A stretch of 64,000 bases of DNA from Hymenobacter nivis (GTDB lineage: Bacteria > Bacteroidota > Bacteroidia > Cytophagales > Hymenobacteraceae): positions 1,550,001 through 1,614,000 of the forward strand of contig NZ_CP029145.1 of NCBI RefSeq assembly GCF_003149515.1, read 5' to 3'. Shown one piece after another: positions 56,519 through 64,000 of the stretch. The notes under the pieces are model-generated. The model worked only from the letters and a program-made list of their open reading frames with translations. It ran no database searches and was not told where the DNA came from. A program made the translations under genes and the position numbers. Within the stretch, counting starts at the first letter, position 1. Each line of letters opens with the position of its first letter.

Positions 56519-58297
56519 CTAATCACGCTTCGCGCTGGCGGCCAGGGCAGCCGTTTTAGCCGGCTGTGGGCGGGTGGCAACCCGCACCGGGGCAGGTCCG
56601 GCGGGTTTGTCAAACAGCTCTAACGCCAGGGCTTTGTCGTGGCCGTAGATGTCGTCGCGGAAGTGGGCGTGGCCTTCGGCATCGGCCCAGGCCGTGAGGT
56701 AGACGAGGTACACGGGCAGCTTTTTGGTGAGCGTGATGTACTTCTCGCGGTGGGTGGCCACGGTATCGAGGATGGTCTGTTCGTCCCATTCAGGCTTGTC
56801 GCGCAGCAGGTACGCGGCCAGCTTCATGGGCTCCTCTACCCGCACGCAGCCGTGGCTGAAGTTGCGGCTGACCTGCGAAAACAGCTCACCATGGGGCGTG
56901 TCGTGCAGGTACACATCGTTCGAGTTCGGGAAGATAAATTTAACGTTGCCCAAGTCGTTTTTGGGCCCCGGGCGGCGGCGCACCGTGTACCTGAAATTGG
57001 CCTGCGTCACGTTGGCCCAGTCGATGGTGCCGGGGTCGATGACGGTGGCCTTGCGGCCGTAGCCCTTCACCACTTCCATGTCGAGGCGGTCGAGGTAGCG
57101 GGGGTTGGCAGCCAGCTTATTTTTCAGCTCCTTGTCGACGATGCTGAAGGGCACGTACCAGTAGGGGGCCAGCACCACGTACTCCATCTTGTCGCTGAAA
57201 ATCGGGGTGGCCGTAAGGGTCTTGCCCACGATGACGCGCATGGTCAGCGCCTCCTGCCCGTTCTCCACCACGCGCAGCCGGTACTCCGGAATGTTGACCA
57301 ATAAATAATCGGCCTCAAATTTTTTGGGGAGCCAGCGCCAGCGCTCCATGTTCAGCAAAATTTGGTCGATGCGCTGGCCAATAGGTACGTTCAGCTCGCG
57401 CAGCGTGGCCCCGCTCACCACGCCGTCGGGCCGCAGGCCGGCGTCGTTTTGGAAGGCTTTCACGGCGCTCACCAAGGCCTTGTCGTACACCGGCGAGGCG
57501 TGGGCAGCGGTGTCATCCGGGGCCCCCAGCAGGCGCTGGCGCAGCGCCGACACGGCCGGCGAAGCCTGCCCCGGACGCAGGGCCAAGCCTGTTGGCAGCG
57601 CTGGCCAGCCCCCTGCGGCCTCGCGGGTGCGGTAGGCGGCCAGGGCTTTTTTCAGGTTGTTGTATTCGGGGTGCAGGGGCGCAAACTCATAGTAGCCGTA
57701 CTTGCTTTTGCGGTCGCCGAGGTACGTGAGCAGGGCTTTGTGGAGCTTGATTTTGTTGGGCTTCACCTGCCAGGCGGTGTTCTTGGCGTCGTGCGGATTG
57801 GCCACACCGCGGTAGAAATCGGACGCCCACACGAAGTAGGTGCCCGACAACGCCACGTCAGTCTCTTGTTCCAGCGCGTCGCGGTGGGCTTCATCGGGCG
57901 CTACCTTCAACGCGCTGAACAACTTAGCCAAGTCCTTTACCTGGTACTTGCGGGGGTCCAGGCCCTCATCAGCGGCTTTGGCGATGGTTTGCAGCAGCTG
58001 CGTGGCTTGTGGCACCAGCTGGTGGTCTTTAAACCACCCCAGGCGGTACTGCCGCTCGCGGTAGAACTTCTCCGCCCACGGCAGCTGGGCCCGGAACTGA
58101 GGCACCGCCCCCAGAGCGCGCGCCACGTAGGCGCTGTCGAGCAGCGGCTGCGGGCCGCTCACGCCGGCGGCCGGCGCGGCGGTACTGGCAGCTTGCTCCG
58201 GCTTGTCGGAGCCGCAGCCGCTCAGCAGCGCTGCGCCCAGCCAGCCGCCGAGCAGCACCAGAAAATACGCAAAAAGGGAACGGCGAACGAAAGGCAT
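56519..58297 (-). CDS. L,D-transpeptidase (YcbB-like), lipoprotein
   Basis: 592 residues. Signal with lipobox LLSGC near residue 28. An N-terminal helical domain (60-240), a peptidoglycan-binding domain (about 250-310; VSALRQRLLGAPDD, VKAFQNDAGLRPDGVVSGAT) and the YkuD catalytic domain with FSHGCVRVEEPMKLA, where Cys is the nucleophile and His its partner. The insert between YVPFSIVDKELKNKL and HDTPHGELF is typical of YcbB/LdtD. It makes 3-3 cross-links in peptidoglycan or attaches proteins. Cytosolic face excluded by the signal. Confidence 0.92.
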   Translation of the reverse strand: MPFVRRSLFAYFLVLLGGWLGAALLSGCGSDKPEQAASTAAPAAGVSGPQPLLDSAYVARALGAVPQFRAQLPWAEKFYRERQYRLGWFKDHQLVPQATQLLQTIAKAADEGLDPRKYQVKDLAKLFSALKVAPDEAHRDALEQETDVALSGTYFVWASDFYRGVANPHDAKNTAWQVKPNKIKLHKALLTYLGDRKSKYGYYEFAPLHPEYNNLKKALAAYRTREAAGGWPALPTGLALRPGQASPAVSALRQRLLGAPDDTAAHASPVYDKALVSAVKAFQNDAGLRPDGVVSGATLRELNVPIGQRIDQILLNMERWRWLPKKFEADYLLVNIPEYRLRVVENGQEALTMRVIVGKTLTATPIFSDKMEYVVLAPYWYVPFSIVDKELKNKLAANPRYLDRLDMEVVKGYGRKATVIDPGTIDWANVTQANFRYTVRRRPGPKNDLGNVKFIFPNSNDVYLHDTPHGELFSQVSRNFSHGCVRVEEPMKLAAYLLRDKPEWDEQTILDTVATHREKYITLTKKLPVYLVYLTAWADAEGHAHFRDDIYGHDKALALELFDKPAGPAPVRVATRPQPAKTAALAASAKRD

Positions 58298-58527
58298 GAA
58301 GAAGACAGGGCCCGGGGCCCGTCGGGAAAAACGACAGATGGGCCGTTGTACTGGCCGGCGCGTGGCGGGATTGTGGCCCCCCCTAAGCCACCACGTGCCA
58401 GCGCAAGTTACGGTATGCCGACCTGCTTTGCACGTCTGGGGCCAAAACGGCTAGGCGGGCCGCGTACTTTTGCAGGGCCCGGCCGGGGGAAACCCCGGGC
58501 CCCGGGCGCTCTCCTTCTACCACCGCC

Positions 58528-60369
58528 ATGCCCCCCGCCTCCCTACCCCCGCCCGCCCCCGACCCCCACAGCCGCGCCGGCACCGGCCCAGCCCGGGTGC
58601 GCCACCTGGCCCTCGACCTCACCGTTGACTTCGCCGCCCGCACCCTGGCCGGCACCGCCACCTGGCACCTGGCCCAGCCCGCCGGGGCAGCCGATGCGCT
58701 GGTGCTTGACGCCCGCGGCCTGGCCATCGAGGCCGTGGCCGCGGGGCCCCACGCCGGGGGCTCCGCCCTTGCCTGGGACCTGGGCCCCGACGATCCCGTG
58801 CTCGGCCAGGCCCTGCGCATTGCCCTGCCGCCGGGCACGGTGGCCGTCACCATTCGCTACCGCACGGGGCCCGGCGCGGCGGCCTTGCAGTGGCTGGCGC
58901 CGGGGCAAACGGCCGGCACTGAGCCGTTCCTCTTCACGCAGTCGCAGGCCATCCTGGCGCGCACCTGGCTGCCGTGCCAGGACTCGCCTGGCATCCGCTT
59001 TACCTACGATGCCACCGTGCGCGTGCCGCCCCACCTACTGGCGCTGATGAGCGCCGAGAACCCGCAGCGCCTCGACCCCAGCGGCACCTACCGCTTCCGA
59101 ATGGCCCAGCCCATCCCGGCTTACTTAATGGCGCTGGCCGTGGGCGACCTCGCATTTGCCCCGCTCAGCGGACGCACTGGCGTGTACGCCGAGCCGGCCA
59201 CACTGGCAGCGGCCACCTACGAGTTTGCCGACCTGGAGCAGATGGTGGCCACGGCCGAGCAGCTCTACGGGCCCTACCGCTGGGAGCGCTACGATTTGCT
59301 GGTGCTGCCGCCCAGCTTTCCGTTCGGAGGCATGGAAAACCCACGGTTAACATTTGTAACACCTACTATTCTGGCCGGCGACCGCAGCCTGACGAGCCTG
59401 GTGGCCCACGAGCTGGCGCACTCGTGGAGCGGTAATCTAGTTACAAATGTAACGTGGAATGATTTCTGGCTGAATGAGGGCTTCACGGTGTATTTCGAGC
59501 GCCGCATTATGGAACAATTGTACGGCCGGCCCTACGCCGACATGCTCCAGGTGCTGGGCCGCGCGGCCCTCGCCCACACCATTGCCGCGCTGGGCCCCAC
59601 CAGCCCCGACACCCACCTGCGCCTGCACCTGGCCGGCCGCGACCCCGACGACGGCCTCACCGAAATTGCCTACGAGAAAGGGTGCGCCCTGCTGCTGGCC
59701 CTGGAGGCCCGGGTGGGCCGCCCCCGCCTCGACGCTTTTATTAAGAAGTACTTCGCCCGCTTCAGCTTCCAGGCGATGGACACCGACGCCTTCGTTGCGT
59801 ACCTGCGCACTGCCCTATTCGACGCCACGCCCAGCCTCGAAGCGGCGGTCGAGCTGGCCGCCTGGGTCGACGGCCCCGGCCTGCCCGCGGCGGCGGTATC
59901 CGTGGTGGCCGCCCGCTTCGCAGACGTGGACGGAGCCCTGGCTCAGCTTGCCGCCGGCACCGCGCCGGCCGCCCTGGCCCCGCCCACCGCCGGGTGGAGC
60001 AGCCACGAGTGGGTGCACTTTCTCGGCGGCCTCCCGCCCACCCTCGGGCCGGAAGGCCTCGGGGCCCTCGACGACGCGTTCCACTTTACGGCGTCGGGCA
60101 ACGCCGAACTTTTGGCGGCCTGGTTTCCGCACACCGTACGGGCCGGCTACGGCGCCGCCGACGTAGCGCTGGAAAACTTCCTGCTCCGCGTGGGGCGGCG
60201 CAAGTTCATCGTGCCCTTGTACCAAGCGCTACTAGCCACGGCCGGGGGCCCCGCCCGCGCCCGCCGCCTGTACGCCGTCGCCCGGCCCAACTACCACGCT
60301 GTGGCCACCACCACCCTCGACGCGCTGCTAGCCGAAGAACCGGCGGTGGGCGCGGGCGCGGCGGGTTAG
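58528..60369 (+). CDS. M1-family zinc aminopeptidase
   Basis: 613 residues with no signal peptide. GGMEN at 267-271 (PFGGMENPRL) binds the substrate N-terminus. The zinc site HELAH (H294, E295, H298) with E317 in WLNEGFTVYFERR is complete. The C-terminal domain (about 470-605) resembles the leukotriene-A4-hydrolase type helical repeat (WSSHEWVHFLGGLPPTLGPE, ENFLLRVGRRKFIVPLYQAL). Cleaves N-terminal residues from peptides in the cytoplasm. Between the L,D-transpeptidase (divergent) and cyanophycinase. Confidence 0.92.
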   Translation: MPPASLPPPAPDPHSRAGTGPARVRHLALDLTVDFAARTLAGTATWHLAQPAGAADALVLDARGLAIEAVAAGPHAGGSALAWDLGPDDPVLGQALRIALPPGTVAVTIRYRTGPGAAALQWLAPGQTAGTEPFLFTQSQAILARTWLPCQDSPGIRFTYDATVRVPPHLLALMSAENPQRLDPSGTYRFRMAQPIPAYLMALAVGDLAFAPLSGRTGVYAEPATLAAATYEFADLEQMVATAEQLYGPYRWERYDLLVLPPSFPFGGMENPRLTFVTPTILAGDRSLTSLVAHELAHSWSGNLVTNVTWNDFWLNEGFTVYFERRIMEQLYGRPYADMLQVLGRAALAHTIAALGPTSPDTHLRLHLAGRDPDDGLTEIAYEKGCALLLALEARVGRPRLDAFIKKYFARFSFQAMDTDAFVAYLRTALFDATPSLEAAVELAAWVDGPGLPAAAVSVVAARFADVDGALAQLAAGTAPAALAPPTAGWSSHEWVHFLGGLPPTLGPEGLGALDDAFHFTASGNAELLAAWFPHTVRAGYGAADVALENFLLRVGRRKFIVPLYQALLATAGGPARARRLYAVARPNYHAVATTTLDALLAEEPAVGAGAAG

Positions 60370-60518
60370 CCATACCTTATATATAGGTAGCCGCGGCGGG
60401 GCCCACCCTTCTTACGTACCAATGGCCGCGGCGGCCCGACTTTTGCCGGGGCTCCGCCCAACCCGGGGCCCTGGCTCAGGTTGTTTTTTTTTCCCGCAGT
60501 TTAGATTTTAGCATTCCG

Positions 60519-61388
60519 TTGAAAACCACTCATCCCCTGGGCAAGCTCATCGCCATCGGCGGCAACGAAGACAAGGGCACCTACCCCAACCCCCGCACCC
60601 GCCGTAAGTACTACCTGAATTTTTTCGAGCTGGGCATCCTCAAGCGCGTCGTGTCCGAGTCGGGCAAAGATGATCCGCGCATTGAGGTCATCACCACGGC
60701 CTCTATGATTCCACAGGAAGTGGGGCCCATCTACACGGCTTCCTTCGCCATGCTCAATTGCCATAACGTGGGCATTATGGATATCCGCACCCCGGCGGAC
60801 GCCCGCCAGCCCGAGTACCTCGACCGCCTGCTGGCCGCCGATGTGGTAATGTTTTCGGGCGGTAACCAGGGCCGCCTGCGCGAGATGTTCGGCGAAACCG
60901 ACTTCCTCGACGCCATGGTGCGCCGCTACCGCGCCGAAACCCACTTCGTGATTGCCGGCACCAGCGCCGGGGCCATGGCCATGTCGCAGCATATGATCCG
61001 GGGCGGCTCCGTGCCCGACGCCCTGCTCAAGGGCGCCGTGAAGATGGGCCCCGGCCTGGGCTTGCTCACCACCGCCGTCATCGATTCGCACTTTGTGAAG
61101 CGCGGCCGCTTCGGCCGCCTCATCGAGGCCGTGAGCCTCTACCCCAAGCTCATCGGCATCGGCCTGGGCGAAGACACCGGCGTGCTCATCACCGGCGGCA
61201 ACATGGTCGAAACCATCGGCTCCAACCTCGTCATCATCCTCGACGGCCACAACGTGGTGCACAACAACGCCGCCGCCGCCAAAAAAGGCACGGCCCTTTC
61301 CATCGAAAACCTCACCATGCACGTGCTGGCTAAAGGCAACGTGTACCACATAGAGGAACGGAAATTCTACCCCAGCCAAGCCTCCTGA
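60519..61388 (+). CDS. cphB: Cyanophycinase (S51 peptidase)
   Basis: 289 residues from a TTG start (LKTTHPLGKLIAIGGNEDKG read as Met); no ATG lies near enough to open the domain. GGNEDKG, MFSGGNQGRLREMF, catalytic S149 in AGTSAGAMAMS, and VIDSHFVKRGRFGRLIEAV are family signatures. Hydrolyses cyanophycin (arginyl-aspartate polymer) to dipeptides. No cyanophycin synthetase or isoaspartyl dipeptidase gene is in the window, so it may scavenge external polymer or serve another beta-aspartyl peptide. A long T-run lies 30 bases upstream. Confidence 0.92.
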   Translation: MKTTHPLGKLIAIGGNEDKGTYPNPRTRRKYYLNFFELGILKRVVSESGKDDPRIEVITTASMIPQEVGPIYTASFAMLNCHNVGIMDIRTPADARQPEYLDRLLAADVVMFSGGNQGRLREMFGETDFLDAMVRRYRAETHFVIAGTSAGAMAMSQHMIRGGSVPDALLKGAVKMGPGLGLLTTAVIDSHFVKRGRFGRLIEAVSLYPKLIGIGLGEDTGVLITGGNMVETIGSNLVIILDGHNVVHNNAAAAKKGTALSIENLTMHVLAKGNVYHIEERKFYPSQAS

Positions 61389-61752
61389 GTATGCTGGGAC
61401 ATGGGGAATTTTTATTTCATGTCGTTATTCTCTATATTTAACCATTGAAATGTTCGTTCTTGTGTAGGTAGGCGAGGATTTGACGGATTACTAAGGTCTC
61501 GGCATCAGCCCCTTAATGTGCCAGGGACCGACAAACGGCTCTTTTTTGTAAGGTGAGACAAATCCAGCATGCCCGTCCGATTCTTCGTTAAATGCTGGAA
61601 CTAACCACAAAAAAAATTACTGATATTTTTATATAATTCTTATTTTTCAATTATCAAGCTTAGGTTAAGAAGAACAAAACCGCAAGCATTACTTTTATAT
61701 TATTACCTGCGTACCAATAACCTATTCGGATAAAGTGTTGCACTTTATTTAG
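61389..61752. other. AT-rich spacer before MITE copy C
   Basis: About 360 bases without a gene. A short perfect hairpin, ATAAAGTG-TTG-CACTTTAT, at about 61731-61749 precedes the MITE. The composition shift marks the edge of the biosynthetic region. Confidence 0.4.
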
Positions 61753-61898
61753 GGCAGTGGTCCAAAGCGGGATAGTTTCGGCATTTAATTCTGGTTCTCG
61801 ACATACTGTTTTTCGCTTTTTTAGCTCGATTAAAGAGGTTTTTATTAGAACGCGCAAATAGCTAAAAGCAGAACATCACCCCGCTTCGAACCACCGCC
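61753..61898. mobile_element. 146-bp MITE, copy C (divergent)
   Basis: Ends GGCAGTGGTCCAAAGCGGG and (inverted) GGCGGTGGTTCGAAGCGGGG; duplication TTATTTAG (61745-61752) versus TTATTCAG (61899-61906). Exactly 146 bp like copies A and B but clearly older in its interior. 70 bases upstream of the NRPS-PKS start. Confidence 0.8.
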
Positions 61899-61968
61899 TT
61901 ATTCAGTACGTACCACATTTTCAAACTACCGCTCTTAAAGCAAATTTTATCCGGCAATAATATTAATT

Positions 61969-64000
61969 ATGGATGCTATTCTCGTTGGCGGGTTGGTTAC
62001 GAACGAAGCTCAGGGCCCTGAGTTGGTCCACCGTTTGGTCGAGCAAGCAGCCGCTACATATGCCGACAGACCAGCCGTAGTGTTTGGTAATCAAGCCCTT
62101 ACTTATCAACAGTTAAACGATCAAGCGGAAGCGCTTAGCCAAACCCTATTACGCGAAGCTCCAGATGCCGGACTGATTGGTATCAGCAGCACGCGCGACT
62201 TAGACCTAATTGTTAGGGTACTGGCCATTTTAAAATCGGGCAAAGCCTACTTACCGCTCGACCCAGGGTATCCAGCGGCGCGCTTACAACAAATTATCAC
62301 TGATTCCGGAATTCGTTTTGGTTTAGCGTCGGGCGATGACGTGTCGGTGATGGAAAGCCACGGCCTACAAGTTATTTCGGCTCTTACTAGCGCGGATTTC
62401 TCCAGCCGACTCATCGCGCGACCGGGTCCCCTTGCCTGCGTACTTTACACTTCCGGCTCGACAGGAAAGCCTAAAGGCGTACAAGTGCGGCACGAGAGCG
62501 CGGTTAATTTTTTGCGTTGCCAATTGGCACATGGAGTCGCCCAGCCGGGGGTAAATAGTTCCCTGTTTAGCCCGTTAAGCTTTGATGTGTCGTTTCAAGA
62601 GATTTTTGTGCCGCTGGTAACGGGCGGCACCGTCTACCCACTCTCTGACGCAGTTCGGCTTGACTCCAATCAATTACTGCGTTTCCTTATTGATGCTGGC
62701 ATCAATCGGGCATTCCTTCCCTACGGAGCACTCCAGTACCTTGCCGAGGCAGCCGACGCCGAAAGCTGTTACCCAACTGCGCTAAGAGAAGTCATCACGG
62801 GGAGCGAAGTAATCCGCCTTACCCCCCTCATTACCCGTTTTTTTGCGGCTATGCCCGCCTGTACGCTAATGATCGGCTACGGGCCCACCGAGGCTACCGT
62901 TTGGGTAACTGAGCACCGGCTCACTGGCGACCCACAGAACTGGCCGGTTTTGCCGAACATTGGCAAATCTATTGCTGGCACCGAGATCTTTATTTTGGAC
63001 GAAGAAGGGCAGCCCGCGCCCAACGGCGCACTCGGCGAGATCAGCATCACCGGAATTTGCCTGGCCGCTGGCTACCTGAACCAGCCCGAACGAACGGCCG
63101 AGCGGTTCATCCAGTGGCAGCATCCGCAGAAAGGCAGCGTCATACTGTACCGCACTGGGGATCTAGGCCGCTACCTGCCCGACGGCGCGCTTGAGTTCAG
63201 CGGCCGGCGAGACGGCCAGGTTAAGATTCGGGGTTACCGAGTTGAATTGGGCGAAATTGAGTTAGCCCTGGCCCAGCAGCCCGGCGTACGGCAAGCCGTA
63301 GCGGTGGTTCGTGAGGACGTACCAGGTCAGCAACGCTTAGTGGCCTACGTGGCCACCGGCCCTAACGCGGCTGACTTGGCCGACTTGCGCCGCGCCCTCA
63401 CGCAACGGCTACCCGCCTTTATGGTGCCGGCGCACATCATAGGACTCGACCGGTTACCAGAAACGCCCAGTGGCAAGATTGACCGAAGCGCTTTGCCCAA
63501 GCCCGATGCAAACCGGCCCGATCTTGGCGTGATTTACCGTAACCCAGTTACCGTCGTCGAAAAAGCCGTGGCCAGCGTTTGGGCCGCATTGCTCCAAATA
63601 GATAAAATCGGGCTGGACGACAACTTTTTTGAGTTGGGCGGCAACTCGCTGCTGGCCCAACGCACGGTGACGGACCTGAAAGCCAGGTTTAGCTACGTGC
63701 TGCCCATTACAAAGCTGTACCAGTACCCCACTGTGGCTAGCCTGGCACCCTACTTCGGCCAAGCCGATGGGGCTCCCAGCCTCTTTCGGGCGCTTACCCA
63801 TAAGACCAACTCCAACTTAACCGATATCGCGGTGATCGGCATGGCGGGGCGCTTTCCAGGAGCCAATACTATTGAGGAGTTATGGGAGGTACTTAAAAAC
63901 GGCCGCGAAACCATCCGTTTTTTCACCCTCGATAAGATTGATTCGTCCGTTCCCGAAGCGCTCAGGAACGACCCGGCCTACGTGCCGGCGCGGGGTATCA
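61969..64000 (+). CDS. Hybrid NRPS-PKS megasynthase, N-terminal part (open at right edge)
   Basis: 677 codons visible from MDAILVGGLVTNEAQGPELV. Adenylation domain (about 20-530): A3 LYTSGSTGKPKGV near 160, A4 SFDVSFQEIF, A5 YGPTEAT with Y304, A7 YRTGDLGRY, A8 GRRDGQVKIRGYRVELGEIE, A10 PSGKIDRSAL. Carrier protein (about 540-605) with phosphopantetheine Ser560 in DNFFELGGNSLLAQ. Then a ketosynthase start, IAVIGMAGRFPGANTIEELW from about 618. There is no condensation domain before the A domain, so this is a loading module that primes a polyketide extension. By-eye specificity residues D-V-Q-F-I-G-G-V-W-K; partly proline-like but not a known code, so the substrate is not predicted. GC is lower than in the surrounding genes. 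Confidence 0.92.
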   Translation, partial: MDAILVGGLVTNEAQGPELVHRLVEQAAATYADRPAVVFGNQALTYQQLNDQAEALSQTLLREAPDAGLIGISSTRDLDLIVRVLAILKSGKAYLPLDPGYPAARLQQIITDSGIRFGLASGDDVSVMESHGLQVISALTSADFSSRLIARPGPLACVLYTSGSTGKPKGVQVRHESAVNFLRCQLAHGVAQPGVNSSLFSPLSFDVSFQEIFVPLVTGGTVYPLSDAVRLDSNQLLRFLIDAGINRAFLPYGALQYLAEAADAESCYPTALREVITGSEVIRLTPLITRFFAAMPACTLMIGYGPTEATVWVTEHRLTGDPQNWPVLPNIGKSIAGTEIFILDEEGQPAPNGALGEISITGICLAAGYLNQPERTAERFIQWQHPQKGSVILYRTGDLGRYLPDGALEFSGRRDGQVKIRGYRVELGEIELALAQQPGVRQAVAVVREDVPGQQRLVAYVATGPNAADLADLRRALTQRLPAFMVPAHIIGLDRLPETPSGKIDRSALPKPDANRPDLGVIYRNPVTVVEKAVASVWAALLQIDKIGLDDNFFELGGNSLLAQRTVTDLKARFSYVLPITKLYQYPTVASLAPYFGQADGAPSLFRALTHKTNSNLTDIAVIGMAGRFPGANTIEELWEVLKNGRETIRFFTLDKIDSSVPEALRNDPAYVPARGI

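Noticed and set aside
57362..59047. Long plus-strand frame (561 codons) across the L,D-transpeptidase and aminopeptidase genes
   Set aside because: It is antisense to one gene and in another frame of the next; Arg/Ala/Pro/Gln composition is typical of shadow frames in GC-rich DNA.

Overview
The window looks like chromosomal DNA of a GC-rich Bacteroidota bacterium, most likely Hymenobacter or a close relative (Cytophagales). The inference rests on protein families (DUF6544, META-domain and NIPSNAP proteins, AraC regulators with membrane N-termini, a PlpD-like patatin/barrel protein), near-absent Shine-Dalgarno sequences, TAnnTTTG-type promoter boxes and strong GC bias in codons. No rRNA, tRNA or CRISPR array was recognised.

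Layout. 0-5.4 kb: start of a transposase, an orphan RND adaptor lipoprotein, a BON-domain protein, then broken genes (frameshifted membrane protein, DUF6544 gene split by a small inverted-repeat element, nitroreductase pseudogene, Mg2+-ATPase remnant). 5.3-11.9 kb: signalling block with a REC-cNMP-Crp response regulator overlapping its PAS histidine kinase, a thioredoxin-fold protein, a BLUF photoreceptor, a second PAS kinase and a glycine-zipper-like stress protein. 12.0-18.3 kb: phosphoglucomutase split by an IS5-type element and glucan phosphorylase cut off by an IS630-type element, then more gene debris. 18.7-31.5 kb: hypothetical protein, KatG, broken TMEM175-type channel, VOC protein, sugar-phosphate-isomerase-like and NIPSNAP proteins, dienelactone hydrolase, and a minus-strand run of small protein, metallophosphoesterase, glycosyltransferase and GH1 glucosidase. 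32.4-36.3 kb: insertion-sequence nest (146-bp MITE in a hairpin, IS3 interrupted by IS630, second IS5 copy). 36.4-47.6 kb: envelope genes (DUF4239, three lipoproteins two of which carry META domains, AraC regulator, carboxylesterase, frameshifted MscS channel, patatin/barrel protein). 47.6-51.4 kb: AT-richer accessory patch with a HigA-like fragment, a long palindrome, a DUF262/DUF1524 (GmrSD-like) gene truncated by a MITE, and an IS630 copy. 51.7-61.4 kb: housekeeping genes (Nudix, DEAD-box helicase, XRE regulator, L,D-transpeptidase, M1 aminopeptidase, cyanophycinase). From 61,969 to the edge runs the start of a hybrid NRPS-PKS gene: adenylation, carrier protein, then a ketosynthase that continues out of the window.

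Two themes dominate. First, heavy insertion activity: two IS5 copies, three distinct IS630 elements, one IS3, three copies of a 146-bp MITE with 8-bp target duplications, two other MITE-like elements, and a family of palindromes sharing AACGTCATGC. Exact junctions allow several disrupted genes to be reconstructed. Second, the NRPS-PKS start marks the edge of a biosynthetic cluster, the most promising unexplained biology here. All family assignments are by reading motifs; none was checked against a database.
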